Source: Roseomonas sp. (GTDB taxonomy: Bacteria > Pseudomonadota > Alphaproteobacteria > Acetobacterales > Acetobacteraceae). Taken from it: a DNA stretch of 7,774 nt. The translations under genes were made by a program, and so were the position numbers. Position 1 is the first letter of the stretch. Each line of letters begins with the position of its first letter. The stretch covers positions 1-7,774 of the forward strand of contig JADCFR010000021.1 in the NCBI GenBank assembly GCA_020249415.1, given 5' to 3'. Positions 1 through 5,613 of the stretch are shown in pieces. The notes under the pieces were generated by a model. That model worked only from the letters and a program-made list of their open reading frames with translations, ran no database searches and was not told the DNA's origin.

Positions 1-138
1 AAAGCCTGCCCAATCCAGTGCGAAGGCTTCCACCAAAGCGGGGCCAGCGGCGCCGGGCGCCTGGAACATCGCGCCCAGCGCAGCGCGCAGAATGAAGACC
101 GCCAGTAAAAACGCAGCGGCTGACGTCAAAAAACCCAT
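1..138 (-). CDS. N-terminal part of a membrane protein (cut by window edge)
   Basis: An ATG at 138-136 opens a frame that stays open for all 46 codons to the window edge; the rest of the gene lies outside. The peptide starts MGFLTSAAAFLLAVFILRAA and has one clear hydrophobic segment at about residues 4-27, so it is either a membrane-anchored or exported protein or the first helix of a multi-span protein. The start lies 13 bases inside the end of the upstream DUF3293-type gene (stop at 128-126), which suggests translational coupling. An AGGG lies about 10 bases upstream of the ATG. I do not recognise the family from this fragment. Confidence 0.6.
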   Translation of the reverse strand, partial: MGFLTSAAAFLLAVFILRAALGAMFQAPGAAGPALVEAFALDWAGF

Positions 139-515
139 ATCAGTCGAGCCCTGCCACCGCGCCGCAGCGCCACCATCGCGTTTTGCCGAAAAAGCCGTGC
201 CAAGCGCTTGCCGCGCGCCGCGCTGATGCCGATGAAGCAATGCGCTTCCCACCAGCGCTTGGCACCGCCCTTGCCTTCAACATGTGGCGACGCACGCAGG
301 CGTTCCCGCAACGCCGCATGGCGCCGCGCATTCCAGCCCGCAGCCATACGTCGGCTGAAGGGATTGCCGGCGGCGATGAAAATGCCTTCCTGCGCGCGCC
401 AGCATCGCAGCAGCGCATCCAAAGCCGGAGCGCGCTGCCCGATGCGCGCAGCATGTGCCCCCGCGTTATAGCAGGAAGCGCGATAGTCGCGTTCAAGCTT
501 TGCTCTGCGCATCAT
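126..515 (-). CDS. DUF3293-family small protein
   Basis: This is a 129-residue basic protein of unknown function that I recognise as DUF3293-like. The pattern is an N-terminal Tyr-Arg-Ala segment (residues 11-13), then an Asn-Pro-Phe-Ser-Arg-Arg-Met motif at 51-57 followed by GWN at 60-62, and a C-terminal half with WWEAH (88-92) and FRQNAMVALRRG (109-120). That order is what I remember of the family. One oddity is that family members usually have Trp before the Asn-Pro, and here it is Gly50. The ATG at 515-513 overlaps the stop of the methyltransferase gene in an ATGA junction. No good Shine-Dalgarno is visible, so translation probably depends on coupling. An ATG follows at once (MM), so the start could shift by one codon. 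Family call fairly sure; function unknown. Confidence 0.75.
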   Translation of the reverse strand: MMRRAKLERDYRASCYNAGAHAARIGQRAPALDALLRCWRAQEGIFIAAGNPFSRRMAAGWNARRHAALRERLRASPHVEGKGGAKRWWEAHCFIGISAARGKRLARLFRQNAMVALRRGGRARLIWVF

Positions 516-1702
516 CTGAGCTGCATCAATATGCCCTTGAGGTAGGCGCTTTCGGGCAGCATCGGATGCAGCGGATGATCCGGCCCTGCGCCGCCCATAT
601 GCAGAATGCGCGCTTCCCGCCCCGCACGCTGCACGCCCCAGGCGACGGCATCGGCAAATTCGCCAGGTGCGACATGATGGCTGCAGGACGCGATGAAGAA
701 AAACCCTGCCTTTTCCACAAGACTCGCGCCGAGCCGCGCCAATTTGCCATAGGCGCGCAGCGCCGCCGGTTGATCCTTGCGCGCCTTGGCAAAGGCGGGC
801 GGATCCGTGATCACCACGCCGAAACGCTTGCCCGCGCCGACCATGCGTTCCAGGGCCTCCAGCGCTTCGGCCTTATGCGTTTCGACGCGATCTGCAACGC
901 CATTGCGCTGCGCGGCTTCCAGCGCCAATGCCAGCGCGGCCTCGCTCCGATCCAGCAGCGTGACATGCGCCGCACCCGCGACCGCCGCGGAAACACCAAA
1001 GCCGCCTGTATGGCAGAAGGCATCGAGAACGGTGGCGCCCTTGGCAAGCCGCGCGACACGGGCACGATGTTCGCGCTGATCAAAGAACCAGCCGGTTTTC
1101 TGCCCGCCGAGCGGATCAACGGCGAAAATCAGGCCGCTTTCGTCCACCGTAATCATGCCGGCTTCGCCATGCAGCAACTTGGTTTCCTCGGGCAGGCCTT
1201 CCAGCGCGCGCACGGCGCTGTCATTGCGTGCAATCACCATGCGGGGCGCGATCAGCGCTTGCAATGCTTCCAGGATCAAGGGTGTCGCGGCGTCCATGCC
1301 GGCGCTATTGGCCTGGATCGTTACCGCATCCCCGTAGCGGTCAATCACCAAACCGGGCAGGCCATCCGCTTCGGCATGGATCAGGCGGTAATGCGGGCGG
1401 TCAAACAGCTTGTCGCGCAGGCTTAAGGCTTCCTGGAGGCGCTTCTTGAACCAAGCCAGATCGCAGGCGGCATCGGGGTTACGATCCAGCTTGCGCGCGG
1501 CAATCAGCGAATGCGGGTTGAAATGCCATACGCCATGCTTGACGCCATCATCACCTTCGAGCCGCACCACACTGCCCGGCGGTAGCGCCTTGGCCGCCGG
1601 GGTCATCGCGATTTCATTCGAAAAGGCCCAAGGATGGCCGGATTTCACGCGGCGGTCTCGGCCAGGGAGCAAGCGGATCAGGGGCGGCGGGGCAATATTC
1701 AT
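512..1702 (-). CDS. rlmI: Class I SAM-dependent 23S rRNA (cytosine-C5) methyltransferase, RlmI type
   Basis: A cytoplasmic rRNA methyltransferase of the COG1092 group, whose E. coli member RlmI makes m5C1962 in 23S rRNA. From the ATG at 1702 it has 396 residues, the length I recall for E. coli RlmI. A PUA-like N-terminus includes SGHPWAFSNE (residues 21-30). A middle HAEADGLPGLVIDRYGD segment lies at 109-125 and QKTGWFFDQREHR at 201-213. The SAM-binding Rossmann motif VLDAFCHTGGFG is at 225-236. DPPAF (300-304) and the ASCS segment with the likely catalytic Cys340 complete the fold. A TTG at 1744 would add 14 residues and abut the permease stop, but that extension looks unlike the family. The chosen start has a 42-base gap and no strong Shine-Dalgarno, so the start is less certain than the family. 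Strict orthology to RlmI rather than a paralogue is inferred. Confidence 0.9.
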   Translation of the reverse strand: MNIAPPPLIRLLPGRDRRVKSGHPWAFSNEIAMTPAAKALPPGSVVRLEGDDGVKHGVWHFNPHSLIAARKLDRNPDAACDLAWFKKRLQEALSLRDKLFDRPHYRLIHAEADGLPGLVIDRYGDAVTIQANSAGMDAATPLILEALQALIAPRMVIARNDSAVRALEGLPEETKLLHGEAGMITVDESGLIFAVDPLGGQKTGWFFDQREHRARVARLAKGATVLDAFCHTGGFGVSAAVAGAAHVTLLDRSEAALALALEAAQRNGVADRVETHKAEALEALERMVGAGKRFGVVITDPPAFAKARKDQPAALRAYGKLARLGASLVEKAGFFFIASCSHHVAPGEFADAVAWGVQRAGREARILHMGGAGPDHPLHPMLPESAYLKGILMQLR

Positions 1703-1744
1703 GGATGGACCATGGCGCGCGCCGGTTGATCCCGCAATGCGCAA

Positions 1745-2629
1745 TCAGCCGCGCACCGCCAGCACCACGCCGGACAATACCAAGGTCAGTGCGAGAATTT
1801 CACGGAAGCCAAAGGGCTCGCCCAGGAACAGCGCCGCGCCCAGAACGCCGACCACAGGCGTGATGACCGTGCCAAGTGAGGCAAGCGATGCCGGCAGCAT
1901 TTTCAGCGCCGCAAACCAGGAAAGATAGCAAAGCCCAAGCGCGAAGACGCCGCCATAAATCAGCAGCCCAATACCCAGCGCCGAAACATGGCTGAAATCG
2001 AGCGGATCGAACAGCATCGCCGCGATGAAGAGCGGCGCCACGCCAATCCCCACCTGCCAGGCAACGGAACTTGATGGCGGCAGGCCAAGCGGCATGCGCT
2101 TTGTTAGCACGGTCCCCAAAGCAAAAAGCACCGCCGAGCCCAAACCCAAGGCAACACCGGGCAGCTTCGCGATGCCAAGATCAAGCCCCTTGCCCAGCAC
2201 CAGATAGATCAGGCCCGATAGCGCCAGCACCAGCGCCAGGATACGCGCAAGGCTTGGCCTTTCGCCCAGTATGATCCAGGCAAAAAAAGCCGCCCAAACC
2301 GGCATGGTATAGCAAATGATCGTCGCTTCCGATGCCGCCAACCACAGCAGGGAAAAACTCGCGAGCCCCATCCAGGCCGTGACATTCAGGAAGGAGATCA
2401 ACAGAAGCCGCCCCCAAATGGCGCGCGGCACAGCAAGGCTTTGCTGTTGCAGAAGCGCCACCGTCAGCAACACCACAAAACCAAGCCCGCCGCCAATCGC
2501 GCGGGTCGTCAGCGGTGGCAATTCAGCCAGCAGCACCTTCATCGCCGGCCAATTCATGCCCCAGCCCACGGTCGTGATCACCAGTAGCAGGAAGCCTACC
2601 GATGGGGGGCGTTGTGGCGTGACTGCCAT
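1745..2629 (-). CDS. EamA/DMT-family permease
   Basis: A 294-residue inner-membrane protein of the drug/metabolite transporter superfamily with the usual ten hydrophobic segments in two EamA repeats, about residues 11-142 and 158-292. The first repeat opens with the GWGMNWP motif and closes with a MPVWAAFFAWIILGERPS segment. The second closes with TVITPVVGVLGAALFLGEPF, the matching position of the duplicated fold. Length is normal for the family. Substrate cannot be told from sequence; members export amino acids, nucleosides or other metabolites. The ATG at 2629 shares one base with the stop of the upstream outer-membrane gene (TGATG junction). A TTG one codon earlier (2632) is also possible. 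No Shine-Dalgarno is visible, which fits reinitiation after the upstream stop. Confidence 0.88.
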   Translation of the reverse strand: MAVTPQRPPSVGFLLLVITTVGWGMNWPAMKVLLAELPPLTTRAIGGGLGFVVLLTVALLQQQSLAVPRAIWGRLLLISFLNVTAWMGLASFSLLWLAASEATIICYTMPVWAAFFAWIILGERPSLARILALVLALSGLIYLVLGKGLDLGIAKLPGVALGLGSAVLFALGTVLTKRMPLGLPPSSSVAWQVGIGVAPLFIAAMLFDPLDFSHVSALGIGLLIYGGVFALGLCYLSWFAALKMLPASLASLGTVITPVVGVLGAALFLGEPFGFREILALTLVLSGVVLAVRG

Positions 2630-3240
2630 CAAAAACGGTAGCGCGCACCGACGCTGAGAAAATCCGCCCCATTCGTCGAACCATTGATCAGGCCAAAAAC
2701 ACCGGAGCGATGATGCAGGCGAAAGATCGCTTCAAGCTGCGGCATGGAAGGTGCGGCGAAGGTCAACTCAATCGAGAAAAAATTCAGCCAATTCGATGAT
2801 CTGCCATCCTTATCCTTGCTGACCTCAGAGGCGGATAAATTCGCCACATAGGACGGGCCGATAGGATAGACCGCGAAGCTGGTTCGCAGATAATCATTCC
2901 AGGGAAATTCCCGCCAGCGCAGCCCAAGTGCGGCATAGGCTTCGGCGCTATTATTGTCGCCAAAGCGGCGCCCGACGCCGGCTTCCACCTCGATATCAAG
3001 GTGGTTCAGCACCGTGGTCAGACGCCGATTATAGGATCCGGATAGCAGGTAGATTGATTCGGTGCGTGTGTCCCAAGGGGAAAGAACAATATCACTGAAA
3101 ACATCGGAGGAGAAAATGCCGGCAAGGATCGCCACGCCATTATCACGCGGCAAGGAAGTTACCGGCTCGGCCGCCCTACCTGGCAAGGCGCCCGCCAGAA
3201 AAACCAACAGCAGCGCCAGACCGCCAAGGCTTCGTTTCAT
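2629..3240 (-). CDS. Small outer-membrane beta-barrel, possibly PagL-like (acyloxyacyl hydrolase/lipid A deacylase)
   Basis: A 203-residue exported protein. Residues 1-24 form a signal peptide (MKR, a Leu/Ala-rich core, cleavage near GRA-AEP). The rest alternates polar and hydrophobic residues in beta-strand fashion and ends in Arg-Tyr-Arg-Phe, a terminal aromatic typical of outer-membrane barrels. The last strands read FRLHHRSGVFGL (173-184) then GADFLSVGARYRF (191-203). His177-x-Ser179 and the acidic Asp193 can be laid over the His-x-Ser and downstream Glu of PagL, which removes an acyl chain from lipid A. The acidic residue only fits with a two-residue shift, and the Asn after Ser in PagL is Gly here. 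Enzyme activity is therefore unproven. The ATG overlaps the aldolase stop (ATGA). The alternative is a structural barrel without catalysis. Confidence 0.72.
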   Translation of the reverse strand: MKRSLGGLALLLVFLAGALPGRAAEPVTSLPRDNGVAILAGIFSSDVFSDIVLSPWDTRTESIYLLSGSYNRRLTTVLNHLDIEVEAGVGRRFGDNNSAEAYAALGLRWREFPWNDYLRTSFAVYPIGPSYVANLSASEVSKDKDGRSSNWLNFFSIELTFAAPSMPQLEAIFRLHHRSGVFGLINGSTNGADFLSVGARYRF

Positions 3241-4022
3241 TGCATGAAATCCGGCTCTTCACGCGTCAGGATGCGCTTGATGCTTTCCAGATGCAGCCTG
3301 GCACTTTCGCGATCCCCTTCACGCATTTGCGCATAGGTGCGCGCGGCGATCTCGGCCGGCACGGGTTTCAGCTGGCGCCCCGTGCCCATCGCCAGGCGCT
3401 GCGCTTCGGCCGCACGTTCCAAATAGTAAAGATCATCCCAGGCTTCGGCGATGCTGGCACCCACCACCATGACGCCGTGGTTCTTCATGAAGACGATATC
3501 GGCATCACCGATGGAAGCGGCGATGCGATCCCCCTCACTCTCATCCAAGGCGAGGCCATTGTAATCCTCATCTACCAGGGTGCGGCCATAGAATTTCAGC
3601 GCGCTTTGCCCGGCCCAGACCAAGGGCGGGCCTTCCAGCATGGCAAGGGCGGTGGCGTTCGGCATATGGGTGTGAAAGGCCGCCTTGGCGCGCGGCTTGT
3701 TCAGATGCATGCGCGCATGGATGTAAAAGGCGGTCGCTTCCGGCACGCCATCGCCCGCCACCACATTGCCCTTGAAATCGCAGACCAGCAGGCGCGATGC
3801 GGTGATTTCCGAAAAGGCCCAGCCATAGGGGTTCACCAGGAACAGATCATCGCGCCCCGGCACCACGAAGGAGAAGTGGTTGCAAATCCCCTCATGCAGG
3901 CCAAGCCGTGCGGCCATGCGGAAGCAGGCCGCGAGATCCACCCGCGCGGCGCGCACGGCCTCCGCATCCAATTCGGAATTCCGCAAAATGGCGGGGCTGG
4001 AGGGTTCAAGCGCATGGGCCAT
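3237..4022 (-). CDS. Class II aldolase/adducin family protein
   Basis: A 261-residue cytoplasmic protein of the class II (zinc) aldolase fold, the fold of L-fuculose-1-phosphate aldolase, ribulose-5-phosphate 4-epimerase and many uncharacterised homologues. Visible landmarks are GICNHFS (45-51), the phosphate/active-site loop region NPYGWAFSEI (64-73), PEATAFYIHARMH (94-106) with Glu95 in the catalytic position, the metal pair His117 and His119 in HTHMPN, and the third metal ligand His182 in MKNHGVMVVG. All expected metal ligands are present, so it is likely an active enzyme. The substrate cannot be assigned. The ATG at 4022 is preferred over one at 4046 because GGGAG lies 7 bases upstream of it. 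It is the first gene of the leftward operon and is divergent from the amidohydrolase at 4204. Its stop overlaps the next gene start. Confidence 0.9.
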   Translation of the reverse strand: MAHALEPSSPAILRNSELDAEAVRAARVDLAACFRMAARLGLHEGICNHFSFVVPGRDDLFLVNPYGWAFSEITASRLLVCDFKGNVVAGDGVPEATAFYIHARMHLNKPRAKAAFHTHMPNATALAMLEGPPLVWAGQSALKFYGRTLVDEDYNGLALDESEGDRIAASIGDADIVFMKNHGVMVVGASIAEAWDDLYYLERAAEAQRLAMGTGRQLKPVPAEIAARTYAQMREGDRESARLHLESIKRILTREEPDFMQ

Positions 4023-4029
4023 GGAGTTT

Positions 4030-4034
4030 CTCCC
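4030..4034 (-). promoter_or_regulatory. Ribosome binding site deciding the aldolase start
   Basis: On the minus strand GGGAG lies 7 bases before the ATG at 4022. No comparable purine run precedes the in-frame ATG at 4046, so the shorter protein is preferred. Confidence 0.65.
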
Positions 4035-4056
4035 GGGGGCAGGCATGGGTCAGGGT

Positions 4057-4083
4057 TGGCCCCTAAGATGCACATGGGGGCCA
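4057..4083. repeat. Inverted repeat, candidate operator
   Basis: TGGCCCC (4057-4063) and GGGGCCA (4077-4083) are perfect 7-bp arms around the 13-base spacer TAAGATGCACATG. An arm-to-arm centre distance of 20 bases, about two helical turns, suits a dimeric regulator. The regulator is not in the window, so this is only a candidate. Confidence 0.35.
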
Positions 4084-4203
4084 GGAAGATGCAACGCCCG
4101 CGCCCCACCCTTTCTTCGGCACCCAGGCGCCAATTCACCCCTGGACAGGGGGCGTTTCGCGCGCCAAAGGCAGGGAGAACCTCACTCGGGAAAGTAGCGG
4201 AAC

Positions 4204-5448
4204 ATGAGCGGCACGAATCAGCGCATTGATGGCAAGCGGCTTTGGGATAGTCTGATGGCGATGGCGGAGATTGGCGCCACCCCCAAGGGCGGCGTGAAGC
4301 GCCTGACGCTGACCGATGTGGACAAGGCCGGGCGGGATCGCTTTCGCGGCTGGTGCGAGGCTTTGGGCCTGACCGTGCGCGTTGATTCCATCGGCAATAT
4401 GTTCGCCCGCCGCGAAGGCCGTGATCCCAAGCGCCTGCCGGTGCTGCTGGGCAGTCACCTTGATAGCCAGCCCACCGGCGGCAAGTTTGACGGCGCCTTG
4501 GGGGTGATTGCCGGGCTTGAGGTGATGCGGAGCCTGAATGATCTGAACATCGTGACCGAAGCGCCGATCGAATTGGTGAATTGGACCGATGAGGAAGGCA
4601 GCCGTTTCGGCCATTCGCTGATGGGCAGCGGCGTTTGGGCCGGCATCTATACGCAGGACAAGGCCTATGGGCTGCGCGATGTGGATGGCGTGAGTGTTGG
4701 CGAAGCGCTGGAAGCCATCGGCTATAAGGGCCCGCATAAGGCGGCGCCTTTTCCGGCAGATGCCTATTTCGAATTGCATATCGAACAGGGCCCGATCCTG
4801 GAACGCGAAGGCAAGCAGATTGGCATCGTGACCGGCGCGCAGGCGCAGGTTTGGTATGATGCCGTGATCATCGGGCAGGACAGCCACGCCGGCACCACGC
4901 CGCCTTCCGCGCGGCGCGATGCGCTTGTCGCCGCCGCCCGCGTGATTGAGCGTGTTGACGCGCTGATGCGTGCGCGCGGTGAGGATGGCCGCGGCACGGT
5001 TGGCTTCCTGCAAGTGCTGCCTGCCAGCCGCAATGTGGTGCCGGGCGAAGTGCGCTTCAGCGTGGAATTCCGCCACCCATCAGATGCGCAAATCCAGGGC
5101 CTGGCCGAAAGCTTCCCGGAAGAAGCGCGGAAGCTGGTGGAGGCCAATGGCTGCAAGCTGGAATTGACCGAGCTGTTCCGCATCCCCGCGCAACCTTTCG
5201 ATCCTTCCTGCGTTGATCTGGTGCGTCAGGCCGCCAAGCGCCTTGGCTTGCCATCGCGCGAAATCATCTCGGGCGCCGGGCATGATGCGGTGTATGTCGC
5301 GCGTTCCGTGCCAACCGCGATGATCTTCACGCCCTGCAAGGATGGGCTTTCGCACAACGAAGCCGAAAGCATCATGCCGGAAGAGGCTGAGGCCGGCTGC
5401 CAGGTATTGTTTGAAGCGGTGGTGGCGCGGGCCAATCGGGCGATCTGA
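4204..5448 (+). CDS. Bimetallic M20-type amidohydrolase (N-carbamoyl-L-amino-acid hydrolase/allantoate amidohydrolase family)
   Basis: A 414-residue cytoplasmic enzyme of the hydantoinase/carbamoylase branch of the M20 family. These enzymes hydrolyse N-carbamoyl amino acids, ureidopropionate or allantoate, releasing ammonia and carbon dioxide. All expected metal ligands are visible: His85 in GSHLDSQPTGG, Asp96 in KFDGALG, Glu131 in NWTDEEGSRF, His192 in ELHIEQGP and His384 in GLSHNEAES. Glu130 is the expected general base. The dimerisation lid region follows QDSHAGTTPPSARRDA (225-240). Asn277 and Arg290 lie where the family binds the substrate carboxylate. Length is normal. Sequence alone does not separate carbamoylase from ureidopropionase or allantoate activity, and no hydantoinase or uricase-pathway gene is nearby to decide. 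It is divergent from the aldolase gene and may share regulation with it. Confidence 0.92.
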   Translation: MSGTNQRIDGKRLWDSLMAMAEIGATPKGGVKRLTLTDVDKAGRDRFRGWCEALGLTVRVDSIGNMFARREGRDPKRLPVLLGSHLDSQPTGGKFDGALGVIAGLEVMRSLNDLNIVTEAPIELVNWTDEEGSRFGHSLMGSGVWAGIYTQDKAYGLRDVDGVSVGEALEAIGYKGPHKAAPFPADAYFELHIEQGPILEREGKQIGIVTGAQAQVWYDAVIIGQDSHAGTTPPSARRDALVAAARVIERVDALMRARGEDGRGTVGFLQVLPASRNVVPGEVRFSVEFRHPSDAQIQGLAESFPEEARKLVEANGCKLELTELFRIPAQPFDPSCVDLVRQAAKRLGLPSREIISGAGHDAVYVARSVPTAMIFTPCKDGLSHNEAESIMPEEAEAGCQVLFEAVVARANRAI

Positions 5449-5480
5449 GGGGCGCATTCTGTCAATCGGATGAGCACTGC

Positions 5481-5501
5481 GGCGCTGCCGATGGCAGCGC
5501 C
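5481..5501. repeat. Perfect 9-bp hairpin
   Basis: GGCGCTGCC (5481-5489) and GGCAGCGCC (5493-5501) pair perfectly around the 3-base loop GAT, 32 bases after the amidohydrolase stop. No T-run follows on either strand, so it is not a canonical intrinsic terminator. It may still stabilise the 3' end of the upstream message or attenuate read-through. Confidence 0.5.
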
Positions 5502-5600
5502 TGGCATGGACACTTGACTCGAACTCCCTCTGGTGAGGAGGCTGTTGGCGGCGTCACAGAACGCCTGGCTGCCAGCATCCCAGCGACAGCCACAGGAAAT

Positions 5601-5605
5601 GAGGA
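5601..5605 (+). promoter_or_regulatory. Ribosome binding site deciding the exported hydrolase start
   Basis: GAGGA lies 8 bases before the ATG at 5614. The in-frame ATG at 5599 has its AGGAA directly against it, too close to serve. Starting at 5614 also gives a clean signal peptide. Confidence 0.7.
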
Positions 5606-5613
5606 AATACGTC

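Larger units (their letters stand above)
4023..4203. promoter_or_regulatory. Divergent intergenic control region
   Basis: These 181 bases lie between two genes that read away from each other, so they must hold the promoters of both the leftward aldolase operon and the rightward amidohydrolase. I find no convincing sigma-70 -35/-10 pair on either strand. What can be seen is an inverted repeat at 4057-4083, a short CCCCT/AGGGG hairpin at 4138-4151 with a GGAC loop, and a GGGAAAG at 4188-4194 that sits 9 bases before the amidohydrolase ATG and can act as its ribosome binding site. Confidence 0.6.
5449..5613. other. Structured spacer/leader before the exported hydrolase
   Basis: These 165 bases separate two co-oriented genes. 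Three potential stem-loops follow one another: 5481-5501 (9 bp, entered separately), 5550-5565 (GGCGT/ACGCC, 6-base loop) and 5566-5592 (TGGCTG/CAGCCA, 15-base loop). A TTGACT at 5514-5519 looks like a -35 box but has no matching -10. An open frame runs into the hydrolase from 5533, but the signal peptide and ribosome binding site place the true start at 5614. Confidence 0.45.

Noticed and set aside
455..1426. A 323-codon plus-strand open frame opposite the methyltransferase gene
   Set aside because: It is rich in Arg, Gly, His and Gln with no domain-like pattern. Long antisense frames are expected in GC-rich DNA, and the minus-strand gene has clear catalytic motifs.
1703..1744. A TTG start adding 14 residues to the methyltransferase
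   Set aside because: The added residues do not look like the family N-terminus. The ATG at 1702 gives the expected length, although its own ribosome site is weak.
4068..4084. A sigma-54 promoter on the minus strand (GG and GC elements)
   Set aside because: The GG-to-GC spacing is one base short of the strict sigma-54 spacing, and the surrounding bases do not fit the consensus.
3240..4229. A 329-codon plus-strand open frame opposite the aldolase
   Set aside because: It mirrors the aldolase, runs across the divergent intergenic region into the start of the amidohydrolase, and its composition is typical of an antisense shadow.
4135..5076. A 313-codon minus-strand open frame opposite the amidohydrolase
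   Set aside because: It has a His/Ala/Gln-rich antisense composition, while the plus strand has a complete set of metal ligands.
5514..5542. TTGACT as a -35 box for the exported hydrolase
   Set aside because: There is no -10-like hexamer 16-18 bases downstream.
5533..5613. An upstream extension of the exported hydrolase (27 extra residues)
   Set aside because: It would bury the signal peptide behind a polar stretch. GAGGA at 5601-5605 supports the ATG at 5614.
5449..5613. A SAM-II riboswitch upstream of a MetX-like gene
   Set aside because: The conserved A-rich core of SAM-II is absent, and the downstream protein is exported, so it is unlikely to be a methionine biosynthesis enzyme.
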